Of a DNA stretch of 64,000 nt, positions 42,765 through 52,506 are shown in pieces. Position numbers and translations under genes: made by a program. Under the pieces are notes generated by a model, which saw only the letters and a list, made by a program, of their open reading frames with translations, made no database searches and was not told the origin of the DNA. Each line of letters opens with the position of its first letter. The first letter of the stretch is position 1. The stretch is from Prevotella sp. P5-108. Lineage in GTDB: Bacteria > Bacteroidota > Bacteroidia > Bacteroidales > Bacteroidaceae. The stretch covers positions 124,001-188,000 of the forward strand of contig NZ_NPJJ01000057.1 in assembly GCF_002251385.1 (NCBI RefSeq), read 5' to 3'.

Positions 42765-45458
42765 ATGGACGACGACAAGACCAAAGAGGAAACAGACGAT
42801 ATACTGGACAACGACCAGCACTCTGACTATCGCCCCGCCGACCGTTTCGACGCTTCTGCCGTGCATCACCTTTCGGGAATGTACAAGAACTGGTTTCTGG
42901 ATTACGCCAGCTACGTGATCCTGGAACGTGCCGTACCTCATATCGAGGACGGTCTGAAGCCTGTGCAGCGACGCATACTGCACACCATGAAGCGCATGGA
43001 CGACGGCAGATATAATAAGGTGGCCAACGTGGTGGGCGAGGCGATGAAGCTGCACCCCCACGGCGACGCGTCGATAAGCGACGCGCTGGTGCAACTGGGC
43101 CAGAAGGAGCTGCTCATCGACACCCAGGGCAACTGGGGCAACATACTGACCGGCGACCGTGCTGCTGCCGGACGATACATCGAAGCCCGTCTTACCAAGT
43201 TTGCCCTCGACACGGTGTTCAACCCCAAGACCACCGACTGGCAACTGTCGTACGACGGCCGCAACAAGGAGCCTATCACGCTGCCCGTGAAGTATCCGCT
43301 ACTGCTGGCCCAGGGAGCCGAAGGTATAGCCGTGGGTCTGGCGTCCAAGATTCTGCCCCACAACTTTACCGAGATATGCCAGGCTGCCATAGCCTATCTG
43401 CGCGGCGAGAAGTTTGCCCTCTACCCCGACTTCCCCACCGGCGGTTCGATAGACGTATCCAAATATAACGACGGACTGAGAGGCGGAGTGGTCAAGGTGA
43501 GAGCCAAGATAGAGCAGGTAGACGGCAAGACGCTCGCCATACGCGACATCCCCTTCACCAAGACCACATCAACTCTGATAGACAGCATCACCAAGGCTAT
43601 AGAGAAAGGTAAAATCAAGATACGCCGCATCGACGACAATACCGCCGCCGAGGTGGAGATACTGATACACCTGGCGCCGGGCACAAGCCCCGACAAGACC
43701 ATCGACGCGCTCTATGCCTTCACCGACTGCGAGACCAACATTTCGCCCAACTGCTGCGTAATCAAGGACAACAAACCCTGCTTCCTCACCATCAGCGACG
43801 TGCTGACCCACTCGGTCGAGCACACCAAAGACCTGCTGAGGATGGAGCTGGAGATACGCCGCAACGAGCTGCTCGAGCAGCTGTTCTTCATCTCGCTCGA
43901 GCGCATCTTCATCGAGGAACGCATGTACAAGGAGACCCGCTTCGAGCAGGCTCCCAACCAGGACGCCGTGGTGGAGTTCCTCGACGAGAAGTTTGCTCCA
44001 TTCAAGAAGAAGCTGGTGCGCAGCATCACACGCGACGACCTGCTGCGTCTGCTCGAAATCAAGATGCAGCGCATCCTGAAATACAGCAAGGACAAGGCCG
44101 ACGAACTGCTGGCGCGTATCAAGAAAGAGCTCAAGGAGATAGAGCACGACCTGGCCCACATGACCGACGTGACCATCAACTGGTATGAGTATATCATCGA
44201 GAAATATGGCGCCGACCATCCACGCCACACTGAGATACGCAACTTTGACACCATCGAAGCCACCGAGGTAATCGAGGCCACCGAGAAGCTCTACATCAAC
44301 CGCAGCGACGGCTTCATGGGCACCGGACTCAAGAAAGACGAGTTTGTGTGCAACTGCTCCAAGATAGACGACATCATCATCTTCTACCGCGACGGCAAAT
44401 ACAAGATCGTCAAGGTGGCCGACAAGTTCTTCGTGGGCAAGAACGTAATCTGGGCGCAGGTGTTCAAGAAGAACGATGTGCGCACCATCTTCAACGTGGT
44501 CTATCGCGACGGCCGCAAGGGCATGTGCTTCATCAAGCGTTTCTTCGTCAACGGCTGTACCCGTGACCGCGAGTACGACCTGACCCAAGGCACCGAGGGT
44601 TCGCGCATCATGTACTTCACTGCCAACCCCAACGGCGAGGCCGAAGTGATAAAGATAACGCTCGAACCCGACTGTACAGCCAAGAAGAAGGCCAATATAT
44701 TCCTCGAAAAGGATTTCTCCGAAATACTTATCAAGAACCGTACGGCACGAGGCAATATCCTCACCAAGAAGCCCGTACACCGCATCTCGCTCAAGAGCCG
44801 CGGCCACTCCACCCTGGGCGGACGCAAGGTGTGGTACGACCCCTATGTGCGACGCATCAACTATGAAGAGCGGGGCAACTACCTCGGAGAGTTCAGCGAC
44901 GACGACCGTATACTGGTTATCCTCAACGACTACAGCTACTACTTCACCGACTTCGACGCCAACAACCACTATAGCGAGGGCATCGTCGTCATCGAGAAGT
45001 GGAATCCCGAGAAGATATGGACCGCCGTGCTCTATGATGCCGACAACAACCGTCTGCTCTACATCAAGCGATTTGCGCTGGAATACTCGCGCAAGCCGCT
45101 CAACATCATGGGCGAAAACCCCAAGAGCAAGATGGTGCTGCTCACCGACACGCCCTATCCCCGTCTGAGGGTTACCTTCGAGGGCGTCGATGTCAAGCAG
45201 CCACCACTGGAGGTCGAGGCTGCCGACTTCGCCACCATCCGCTCGGTCAAGGCCCACGGCCGCCGACTCACCATCTACAAGGTCAAGACGGTAGAAGAGC
45301 TTGAGCCTACCCGCCAACCAGAGCCCGAGCCCACTGCCAGTGACGCCGACGACAGCACCGACGACACCAACCTGGACCCCGATGCCGGCAAGAGCCAGCA
45401 GCAGGTCATCGACGAAATCACCGGCCAACTCAGCCTTTTCTCCAATGACGACAATTAA
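42765..45458 (+). CDS. parC: DNA topoisomerase IV subunit A
   Basis: 897 residues. ParC cuts and rejoins DNA to separate linked daughter chromosomes, working with ParE. The breakage-reunion domain shows HIEDGLKPVQRRILHTMKRM, GEAMKLHPHGDASISDALVQ, and the catalytic tyrosine in AAGRYIEARLTKFALD. GAEGIAVGLASKILPHN and the long coiled-coil dimer segment (about 330-450) follow, then the C-terminal beta-pinwheel. The last 60 residues are an acidic Pro/Glu/Asp tail. An upstream hydrophilic tail of about 30 residues is usual in this group. The stop overlaps the next gene by 14 bp. Confidence 0.96.
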   Translation: MDDDKTKEETDDILDNDQHSDYRPADRFDASAVHHLSGMYKNWFLDYASYVILERAVPHIEDGLKPVQRRILHTMKRMDDGRYNKVANVVGEAMKLHPHGDASISDALVQLGQKELLIDTQGNWGNILTGDRAAAGRYIEARLTKFALDTVFNPKTTDWQLSYDGRNKEPITLPVKYPLLLAQGAEGIAVGLASKILPHNFTEICQAAIAYLRGEKFALYPDFPTGGSIDVSKYNDGLRGGVVKVRAKIEQVDGKTLAIRDIPFTKTTSTLIDSITKAIEKGKIKIRRIDDNTAAEVEILIHLAPGTSPDKTIDALYAFTDCETNISPNCCVIKDNKPCFLTISDVLTHSVEHTKDLLRMELEIRRNELLEQLFFISLERIFIEERMYKETRFEQAPNQDAVVEFLDEKFAPFKKKLVRSITRDDLLRLLEIKMQRILKYSKDKADELLARIKKELKEIEHDLAHMTDVTINWYEYIIEKYGADHPRHTEIRNFDTIEATEVIEATEKLYINRSDGFMGTGLKKDEFVCNCSKIDDIIIFYRDGKYKIVKVADKFFVGKNVIWAQVFKKNDVRTIFNVVYRDGRKGMCFIKRFFVNGCTRDREYDLTQGTEGSRIMYFTANPNGEAEVIKITLEPDCTAKKKANIFLEKDFSEILIKNRTARGNILTKKPVHRISLKSRGHSTLGGRKVWYDPYVRRINYEERGNYLGEFSDDDRILVILNDYSYYFTDFDANNHYSEGIVVIEKWNPEKIWTAVLYDADNNRLLYIKRFALEYSRKPLNIMGENPKSKMVLLTDTPYPRLRVTFEGVDVKQPPLEVEAADFATIRSVKAHGRRLTIYKVKTVEELEPTRQPEPEPTASDADDSTDDTNLDPDAGKSQQQVIDEITGQLSLFSNDDN

Positions 45459-46260
45459 GATCATCCTCCTGGCGCTTCTGGCAGTCGTGCCCTGCTCCAT
45501 CGCTTGGGCCCAGAGCGAGCGCATAGTCACCAATGCCCGCATGGTGGGCATTGGAGGTGCCGAGGTGCTCGACACCTATCTCTCCCCGCTCCATTACAGG
45601 GGCACCGAACTGAGATACATCTCACACACCCTGCGCGAGAAGACCGACACCACGCGCCTCTTCCATGAAATCATCCACCAGGGCAGCCTCTCTCTTCTTG
45701 AAAACAAGAGCGGCTACGGTGGCGAGATGGCAGGCAGCTACAATTTCCAGTACGGATGGCACTGGCATCTATGCGATTTCCATTTCAAGGGAAGCACCCT
45801 GCGACTCGACGTGGGTGGAAACATCGACGCCAACATAGGTTTCATCTACAACACCCGCAACTCCAACAATCCCGCACAGGCCAGAGCCTATCTCAACCTT
45901 ACGCCCACAGCCGCCGCCACCTACACCCTGCACTGGCGCCATCCGCTGGCAGTGAGATACGAGGTGTGGCTGCCAGTCGCCGGCGTCATGTTCTCGCCCA
46001 ATTACGGACAGTCCTACTACGAGATATTCTCCAAGGGCAACTACGACCACAACGTGGTGCCCACCTGGGTAGGCAACGCGCCGTCGATGAGGCAGATGCT
46101 CACCGTCGACTACAACCTGTGGGGCACCACCCTGCGCGCCGGCTATCTGGGCGACTACCAGCAAGCCAGCGTCAACCACCTCAAGTCACACATCTACACC
46201 CATGCGTTTGTCATCGGTGTGGTGCGCAAGTTCAGTATCCAAAAGATTAAACAGCCATGA
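45445..46260 (+). CDS. DUF3316-like outer-membrane-type protein
   Basis: 271 residues, signal peptide (IILLALLAVVPCSIAWA). The mature part (VGIGGAEVLDTYLSPLHYRG; FQYGWHWHLCDFHFKG; YGQSYYEIFSKGNYDHNVVP) is rich in alternating strands and ends in an aromatic beta-strand, as in small outer-membrane barrels; it resembles the Bacteroidetes DUF3316 family. The start at 45445 lies inside the end of parC in another frame. Its last codon overlaps the S41 peptidase start (ATGA). Function unknown. Confidence 0.82.
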   Translation: MTTIKIILLALLAVVPCSIAWAQSERIVTNARMVGIGGAEVLDTYLSPLHYRGTELRYISHTLREKTDTTRLFHEIIHQGSLSLLENKSGYGGEMAGSYNFQYGWHWHLCDFHFKGSTLRLDVGGNIDANIGFIYNTRNSNNPAQARAYLNLTPTAAATYTLHWRHPLAVRYEVWLPVAGVMFSPNYGQSYYEIFSKGNYDHNVVPTWVGNAPSMRQMLTVDYNLWGTTLRAGYLGDYQQASVNHLKSHIYTHAFVIGVVRKFSIQKIKQP

Positions 46261-47279
46261 CCCTTCCACGCCTTTCTTTCTTGTTCCGCCTATGCCTCGC
46301 ATGTCTTGTCGCCATCAGCATGACCAGCTGCGTAGATGAAGACGAATACACCAACTCGCCGAGCGGCAACTTTGAAGCCCTATGGCGCATCATGGACGAG
46401 CACTACTGCTTCTTCAGCCAGAAGGGCATAGACTGGAACGAGGTCTATCAGCGCTACTCACGCCAGATAGACAACCACATGAGCGAGAACCAGCAGTTTG
46501 AAGTGCTCTGCAACATGCTCAGCGAATTGCGCGACGGCCATGTCAATCTCTACTCCACCTTCGACATCGGCCGCAACTGGAGTTGGCGCGAAGACTATCC
46601 CTCCAACTTCTCCGACACACTCTCCCGACGCTATCTCGGCACCGACTACCGCATCGCGTCGGGCATCAGCTACCGCATCCTCGACGACAACATAGGCTAT
46701 ATGCGCTGCTCCACCTTTGCCAACGGTTTCGGCGAAGGCAACCTCGACGACATCATGGCCTACCTGCTCACCTGCCGCGCCCTCATCATCGACATACGCA
46801 GCAACCCCGGTGGAATGATAAGCGCCGCCGAGCAACTGGCTGCCCGCTTTACCGACGAAGACATCCTCGTGGGATATGTGCAGCACAAGACGGGCCGCGG
46901 CCACAACGACTTCTCTGCCATGAAGGAGCAGCGGTTGCGCCCGAGCCGCGGCATACGCTGGCACAAGCCGGTGGCAGTGCTCACCAACCGCACCGTCTTC
47001 AGCGCCGCCAACGAGTTTGTCAAGTATATGCGCTGCTGTCCACGCGTCATCACCGTGGGCGACCACACCGGTGGCGGAGGCGGCATGCCCTTCAGCAGCG
47101 AGCTGCCGTGCGGATGGAGCGTGAGGTTCTCTGCCTGCCCCATCTACGACCGCAACCGCCAGAGCACCGAAGACGGCATAGCCCCCGACCATGTGGTGAG
47201 CATTACCGACAGCGACCTCCAGCGTGGCATTGACACCATCATCGAGGAAGCCCGTAAAAAATTGAATGACAGCAAATAA
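46257..47279 (+). CDS. S41-family serine peptidase, lipoprotein
   Basis: 340 residues. A lipoprotein signal (LACLVAISMTSC, lipidated Cys at about residue 23) suggests membrane attachment. The S41 core is seen in GYMRCSTFANGFGEG, ALIIDIRSNPGGMISAAEQL and the serine-bearing AVLTNRTVFSAANEFVKYMR, then ITVGDHTGGGGGMPF. No PDZ domain is visible, as is common in this C-terminal-processing-peptidase-like branch of Bacteroidetes. It is the third gene of parC-DUF3316-S41, with a 4-bp overlap. Confidence 0.9.
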   Translation: MTLPRLSFLFRLCLACLVAISMTSCVDEDEYTNSPSGNFEALWRIMDEHYCFFSQKGIDWNEVYQRYSRQIDNHMSENQQFEVLCNMLSELRDGHVNLYSTFDIGRNWSWREDYPSNFSDTLSRRYLGTDYRIASGISYRILDDNIGYMRCSTFANGFGEGNLDDIMAYLLTCRALIIDIRSNPGGMISAAEQLAARFTDEDILVGYVQHKTGRGHNDFSAMKEQRLRPSRGIRWHKPVAVLTNRTVFSAANEFVKYMRCCPRVITVGDHTGGGGGMPFSSELPCGWSVRFSACPIYDRNRQSTEDGIAPDHVVSITDSDLQRGIDTIIEEARKKLNDSK

Positions 47280-47316
47280 AAACTCACGCATCGTCACGTT
47301 TCTCATTTTTTTATCG

Positions 47317-47324
47317 TAACTTTG
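47317..47324 (+). promoter_or_regulatory. -7 box for tRNA-Leu
   Basis: TAACTTTG, an exact -7 match, 10 bp before the tRNA. No good -33 box at the right distance. Confidence 0.55.
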
Positions 47325-47334
47325 CACCATTATT

Positions 47335-47416
47335 GCGCTTGTGGCGGAATTGGTAGACGCGCCAGACTTAGGATCTGGTGGCTCAGGTCGTGTAGGTTCG
47401 AGTCCTATCAGGCGCA
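47335..47416 (+). tRNA. tRNA-Leu (anticodon TAG)
   Basis: 82 nt without encoded CCA. Acceptor GCGCTTG pairs with CAGGCGC (one G-U). Anticodon stem CCAGA/TCTGG with loop CTTAGGA, so TAG. A long variable arm (class II) and T-arm with GGTTCGAGTCC are present, as expected for leucine. Confidence 0.95.
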
Positions 47417-47422
47417 CCCGCT

Positions 47423-47462
47423 AATCCTAATTGCTTATCAACAAGCAGTTAGGATTTTTTTG
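47423..47462 (+). terminator. Terminator after tRNA-Leu
   Basis: AATCCTAATTGCTT pairs with AAGCAGTTAGGATT and is followed by a run of T. Confidence 0.8.
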
Positions 47463-47780
47463 TTTGTTTACCCAAGCCCCATTGGCTGCGCGGTCATCAC
47501 TCGTGGTCACCCGATGGCCAGGCTGTCAGCCTCTACATTTGATGACACCACTACTGACAGGCTGGAGGAATGTGTAGAGATAGAAGAGGGATAACTTGAA
47601 GTGGGCAACAAGCATAATATATTCTGCAAAATGGCTGAGGAGACAACCCTATTCGGAATTTCCGCTATTATTGAATGCTTGGAATGAGAAGCGTTGCTTG
47701 AGACCCTAACTACGGGAGTAACCAGAACCAATACAGATTTGATTGAACCAGCTTGTTCAAAGCAATGCCATACTCGGTTA
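47463..47780. other. Intergenic region, no supported gene
   Basis: 318 bp with only short frames (for example one ending at 47594) that carry no recognisable features. Confidence 0.4.
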
Positions 47781-47824
47781 GCCCAATGACCCAATAAATG
47801 GCCCAATAAATGACCCAATAAATG
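47781..47824. repeat. 12-bp tandem repeat
   Basis: CCCAATAAATGG-type units repeated three times after a shorter CCCAATGA unit. Confidence 0.8.
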
Positions 47825-47883
47825 TATCTATGTGGCATTATGGAAAAAACGGCGAAAACAGCTATTTATCAGCAAAAAAGTAT

Positions 47884-47891
47884 TATCTTTG
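47884..47891 (+). promoter_or_regulatory. -7 box for the C10 protease gene
   Basis: TATCTTTG matches the Bacteroidetes -7 consensus. A tandem-repeat array begins at its last base, so the repeats would lie in the 5' leader. Confidence 0.5.
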
Positions 47892-47999
47892 CAACCGCTT
47901 TTGAAGACAAGCGCAATAATTACGAGACCAAGCGCGATGTCTCCGAAGCCATGCGCAACCGCTTTTGAAGCCATGCACAATGCTTTTGAAACCAAATGC
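47891..47999. repeat. 21-23-bp tandem repeat, five units
   Basis: Units at 47891-47912, 47913-47933, 47934-47954, 47955-47976 and 47977-47999, of the type GCAACCGCTTTTGAAGCCAT plus GC. It lies between the -7 box and the start codon of the C10 protease gene. Confidence 0.8.
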
Positions 48000-48002
48000 C
48001 CT

Positions 48003-50714
48003 ATGTCTGAATCTACATATAGAACAATGGAAATGAAAGATATCGCACGAATACTTAGACTTGCAGTGTGGCGCAGCCATGCTGTGGCTGTGGCGACTGT
48101 TGTGGTGAGCATGCTGGCGGCCATTGCCCCAGCGGCGCATGCCAAGGACATCAGCCCGATGGAGGCTGTCAGGATTGCCCGAAGAGTGGTTAACCTGTCG
48201 GACGACTGTGCCGCCAAAGCCAGGGCGCAGAGCCGCACGGCGACGCCCATTCCACCTTATTATATATATAACGACGCGCGGGGACAGGGATTTATCATCG
48301 TTGCCGGCGACGACGAGATGGGAGAAATCCTGGCCTACAGCAGGGAGGCCACGCTCGACACGCTGACAGCCAACCCCTGCGTCAAACTGCTCTTAGAGGG
48401 TTACCGCCAGACCTACGAGGCAATCAAGGAGGGGTGGGTGACCATCAGCCCCAGAACCCGCAGCGCACTCTACACCAAGACCGTAGAGCCGCTGCTGAAG
48501 AGCAAGTGGGGACAGTCGCACCCCTTCAACGCCAAGACCGGCTACCCCTACAGCGGATGCGTGGCTACGGCGGTGGCGCAGATGATGTACTACTACCAGT
48601 GGCCCGCCCAGGGCAAGGGGAGCAACGAGTATCTCGTCAAGTACTACAACACGACGGTGAGCGCCGACTTCAGCCAGTCGCGCTACGACTGGGCCAACAT
48701 GCTGCCCGACTACCGCTACCCCATCGCCGCCACGCAGAAGCAGGAAGACGCCGTGGCGCTGCTGATGAGCGACGTGGGCATAGCCTCGTTTATGCAGTAC
48801 ACCCCCGACGCGAGCGGTACCCAGGGACTCTTTGCCTACAAGGCGCTGCAGAAGCACTTCGACTACACCGCTGCCTATGTCACCAAAGCCATAGAGGGCC
48901 CCAGCCGCTTTGCCGAGATACTGCGGCAGGAACTGCTCAACGGGTGTCCAGTCTATCTGGACGGACGGCCCGCAGGGACGGCGTCAGGGCACGCCTGGGT
49001 GGCCGACGGATTTGACTAGAACGGACTCTTCCACATGAACTTCGGCTGGGAAGGACAGGGCGACGCCTACTACTCGCTCACCAACCTCAACGTGACCGAG
49101 ACCGGAAGTGAATTCCAAGGCAAGCCGTTGGCCTTCAACCGCGCCCTCACCGCCATCCTCGCCCACCCCAACAACGGCAAATATCCCGACATCGACCGCG
49201 GACTGCTGGAGACCTCGCCCCAACTGATGTTCAACGAGGGCGGCTCGCTCTCCATCAAGGGCGCAGACAAGACCTTCAATCCGTCGCAGACGCAGACCGT
49301 AGAGGTCAGCTCGTTTGTGAACCGCGGCAACCCCTTCCGTGGCGACATCGGCGTGGCGGTCTACGACGCCCAGGGCAAGTTCTTCCGCGTGGCCTATTCT
49401 GACGACCACGCCACCGGCGGACTCACCCAGCGAATCTACGGCGACGGCCTCGACGGATATATGGGCACCGACTATCTCATCAACAAGCCCCAGCCCATCC
49501 ACCTGAGTCTCGCCCAGCTCGCCGATGGCTACTACCGCCTCATCGCCGTATGCACCGCCCGCAAGGACGACGGTTCGTGGGACGATTTCTTCCCCATAAA
49601 GAAGGCGCCCATCATCGAGGTGGAACTGAGCAACGGCTCCGCACGCATCTCGGAAATCTGTTCGGAGGAAGCGCGGTTCCAGCTGATGGGCCAGCCCCGT
49701 CTCTCTGACGAAGCCTATCAGGGCGAGAAGGTGGTGGCGTTCTTCCCCGTGAAAAATCTCAATGGCGTGCCGCGCGACTGTTATCTGAGGGTGAGGCTGC
49801 TCGATGCCGACAGGACAGTGGTGCTCGACACGCGTGTGGACGCACTGACCGAAATCGAGGGCTTCACCGAGACCGAGATACCCATCACCCTCTCCATCCC
49901 CGCCTCACTCGCCCCAGCGCGCTACGAGGTGCAGCTCGAGATGACGGGCGACGAGGCAGAGACGCTCCACTACCCCATCCTCAACATCCACGACCGCGAT
50001 GCCGCCTATATCGATGTGGTCAAGGGACAGGACAGACCGATTATGGCCAAGGCGGAGATATTCCTGGCCGACGACTCCAACTCCAAGGTCGAGTCGGGAA
50101 GCATCGACATCACCAGGATGCCGCTCTTCAAACTCGGAGTGTCGCTACGCGCAACCGAAGGACGCAGCTACGAGGGCTACGTATATATGTTTGGCGAAGA
50201 CACGCTGACCCATGAGACCATCCAGATACCGGGTATCGAGGATAATGTCAGCGTCCATTCATCGTTTGATGTGCCGCTCTTCAGCTACTGGTTGCGTCAG
50301 AGCAACCAGCCCTTTGCCGACGGCCACACCTATCGCATCTATGTCACCGGCAAGACCGACGGCAACGATGTGGCGCTGACCTCGCCCAAGGCGCCGGCTT
50401 ACTACCTCAAGCGCGAGGGCAACATCTTCTCCATCTATAGCGGCACCGCCACAGCCATTGACGACGCCCCGACCACGGTGCCCACAGTGAGCCTCAGCGT
50501 CGGTCAGCTTGCGGTGAGCGCCGAGGGGATCAGAGCCATACGGCTCTACAGCGTGAGTGGCACGATGGTCGGCCAGGCACCAGCCACCGATGCCCGCCGC
50601 GCCGAGCTCTCCCTCCAGGGTCTCGCCCAGGGCGTCTACCTCCTGCGGATAGAGGCTGGAGCGCGCACCACCACCTATCGGTTCATGCACCGCACCGCCG
50701 CCCCTCTGCGATAG
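48003..50714 (+). pseudogene. C10-family (streptopain-like) cysteine protease with T9SS tail, interrupted by an in-frame TAG
   Basis: The frame reads through as about 903 codons apart from a single TAG at 49017-49019. Before it: a signal sequence (VVSMLAAIAPAAHA), an inhibitory prodomain, the catalytic Cys in YPYSGCVATAVAQMM and the His in SGHAWVADGFD. The TAG follows that segment directly, and after it the frame resumes with NGLFHMNFGWEGQGDAYYSL, the end of the catalytic domain. A long beta-domain region follows, and a C-terminal sequence (IRAIRLYSVSGTMVGQA; LQGLAQGVYLLRIEAG) typical of type A T9SS sorting domains. The truncated product would lack the Trp-containing wall and sorting tail, so the gene is probably inactive unless the TAG is read or is an error. 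Starts at 48003, 48027 and 48033 are possible. Confidence 0.88.
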
Positions 50715-50760
50715 CCACTGCGACAGCAGTCCACCGTCACCGCCACCACGGCGCAACCAT

Positions 50761-50806
50761 AGCCATCCCCCCTGCCCAACGACAGGCAGCGGGGATGGCT
50801 TTTTTG
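50761..50806 (+). terminator. Terminator after the C10 protease gene
   Basis: GCCATCCCC...CTGCC pairs with GGCAG...GGGGATGGC and is followed by six T. Confidence 0.85.
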
Positions 50807-50916
50807 CGTCGCCGCCACCAGCCACCCAAGCACCGCCACCCGCTCCGCCTCGCCCCTCATGCCGCAGGGTCAGCCAGAGGGCGTCATCGCCATCACCTCT
50901 ACCACCATGGCCAGCT
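50807..50916. other. Low-complexity CCACC/GCC-rich segment
   Basis: No gene. Like 16080-16190 it is rich in CCACC and GCC and lies next to a 22-bp repeat array. Confidence 0.45.
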
Positions 50917-51004
50917 CGTACCTTATGTCACGAGCCCTCGCATCATAAGTCACGAGCCCACGTTTCAGAAGGCACGAGCCCACGTATCATATGTTACGAG
51001 CCAG
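50917..51004. repeat. 22-bp tandem repeat array, copy B
   Basis: Four units: 50917-50938, 50939-50960, 50961-50982, 50983-51004, of the type CGCATCATAAGTCACGAGCC plus CA. Same family as 16216-16297 but inverted. Confidence 0.88.
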
Positions 51005-51180
51005 CCGTGATGATTGCGCAAGTCGGGATGGCGGTCAACAGGGTAGCGGCAATGCCCATCACGCTCCGCGAAATCGCCATGGGCGACATGGCGTGGGTTA
51101 CGGGAGTTGCGCTGACAGCAAGAGGCGCAGTGACGCCCCACAGCGATGCCCACCTGCCGACAACGACATTGACCCACAAG

Positions 51181-51554
51181 CCCCATCCCGGCCTTCCCCA
51201 AGGGGAAGGAGTGCACCACAACCTCCTCAAACACAACGGGAATGAACTCCCTCCCCTTGGGGAGGGCTGGGGAGGGGCTCCCAATAAACAGCTGTTTTTT
51301 TACCGCCAACGGCGGACTTTTTTTACGGCCAAGGGCCGCTTTTTTTACCGTCGCGGCGGCTGTCGTCATGCACGGCATGACGGTGGGGATGGTGGAGACG
51401 GCAAGGAGGAAAACTCGTTTTCCGACTGTCGGCACCGCCATCCACGCCAAGGCGAAGCCGACAGCCACAGCCACGGCTTTTTGTATTTATATCAACCTAT
51501 TATAGAAGTATCCATTAATGGATTTACCCCGCAATCGGCCCTCCGCAAGCAGCA
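51181..51554. repeat. Large direct repeat, copy 1
   Basis: Starts CCCCATCCCGGCCTTCCCC and ends at CTCCGCAAGCAGC. It has an inverted-repeat head (51181-51279, CCTTCCCC and GGGGAGGG type arms), then CCGCC/GGCGG and CGGCC/GGCCG-type hairpins each followed by T-runs (51294-51350), then a conserved stretch to the end. It matches 51877-52274. Confidence 0.88.
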
Positions 51555-51848
51555 GCAACTCTGTAGGAGTTGCGTTTCCCCAGCCCAGGGTTGCGGGCGA
51601 AGCACGCTACCCTGGGTAACTGCCCCCACTAACCTGGCAACTCTGTAGAAGCTGCGATTAGCCGTAGGCGTTACCCTCACCAGGACAATTGGCAGGAATG
51701 GATAGGAAAATACCATTAAACTGAGTATAACGCCTTCGGCTAAACGCAACTCCTACAGAGTAGCTACACCTTATTATATCTGTACCCAGGGTAGAGGCGC
51801 TGCGCACCTCAACCCTGGGCTATGAAATCGCAACTCCTACAGAGTTGC
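51555..51848. mobile_element. MITE-like inverted-repeat element
   Basis: Terminal 20-bp sequences GCAACTCTGTAGGAGTTGCG (51555-51574) and its exact reverse complement at 51829-51848. Inside are further mirrored blocks, GCCCAGGGTTG...TACCCTGGGTA against TACCCAGGGTA...CAACCCTGGGC. No open frame. It lies exactly between the two direct-repeat copies. Confidence 0.7.
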
Positions 51849-51876
51849 CAGGGGTGCGCACCATCCACTATAGAAG

Positions 51877-52274
51877 CCCCACCCCAGCCTTCCCCAAGAG
51901 GAAGGAGTGCCACCAAATCACTTCAAACACAGCAAGAATGAACTCCCGCACCTTGGGGATGACTGGGGAGGGGTTTTCTAAACGGCTGGGGAGATGCTTT
52001 CAATAAGCAGCTGTTTTTTTACCGCCAACGGCGGATTTTTTTTACGGCCAATGGCCGCTTTTTTTACCGTCGCGGCGGCTGTCGTCATGCACGGCATGAC
52101 GGTGGGGATGGTGGAGACGGCAAGGAGGAAAACTCGTTTTCCGACTGTCGGCACCACCATCCACGCCAAGGCGAAGCCGACAGCCACAGCCACGGCTTTT
52201 TGTATTTACTTCATCCCCTTATAGACGCAATAAATAGTGGATAAAACGCGCAATTGGCCCTCCGCAAGCAGCAG
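51877..52274. repeat. Large direct repeat, copy 2
   Basis: Copy of 51181-51554 with an extra segment of about 24 bp near TTTTCTAAACGGCTGGGGAG (51974 on). The T-run hairpins and the 3' end are well conserved. Confidence 0.88.
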
Positions 52275-52436
52275 CCACGGTTTTTTGTGTCTGCATCGGC
52301 AAAGCACTGCCCGCAATGGGCCAATCGGCACCGCCATATCGGGCATAAAATGAGCTGACGACAAGCTCCGAGGAGCCATTGTTGATTTTTTTTAAGATAT
52401 TTTTATCAATTTATTTTCCGTATCAATATATTTCAT

Positions 52437-52444
52437 TATATTTG
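52437..52444 (+). promoter_or_regulatory. -7 box for the membrane pyrophosphatase
   Basis: TATATTTG in a very AT-rich stretch, about 62 bp before the start codon. Confidence 0.5.
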
Positions 52445-52506
52445 CACCATCGTTATTATAACGATTAACTAAGAACATACATTACTAACCAATTAAATTT
52501 ATCTTA

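Larger units (their letters stand above)
51005..52506. other. 1.5-kb non-coding, repeat-filled region
   Basis: No gene is supported. It contains two copies of a 0.37-0.40 kb direct repeat and a MITE-like inverted repeat between them, listed separately, then an AT-rich promoter stretch before hppA. Confidence 0.6.

Noticed and set aside
47463..47594. Short frame ending at 47594 as a gene fragment
   Set aside because: It starts inside or next to the tRNA and shows no domain or signal.
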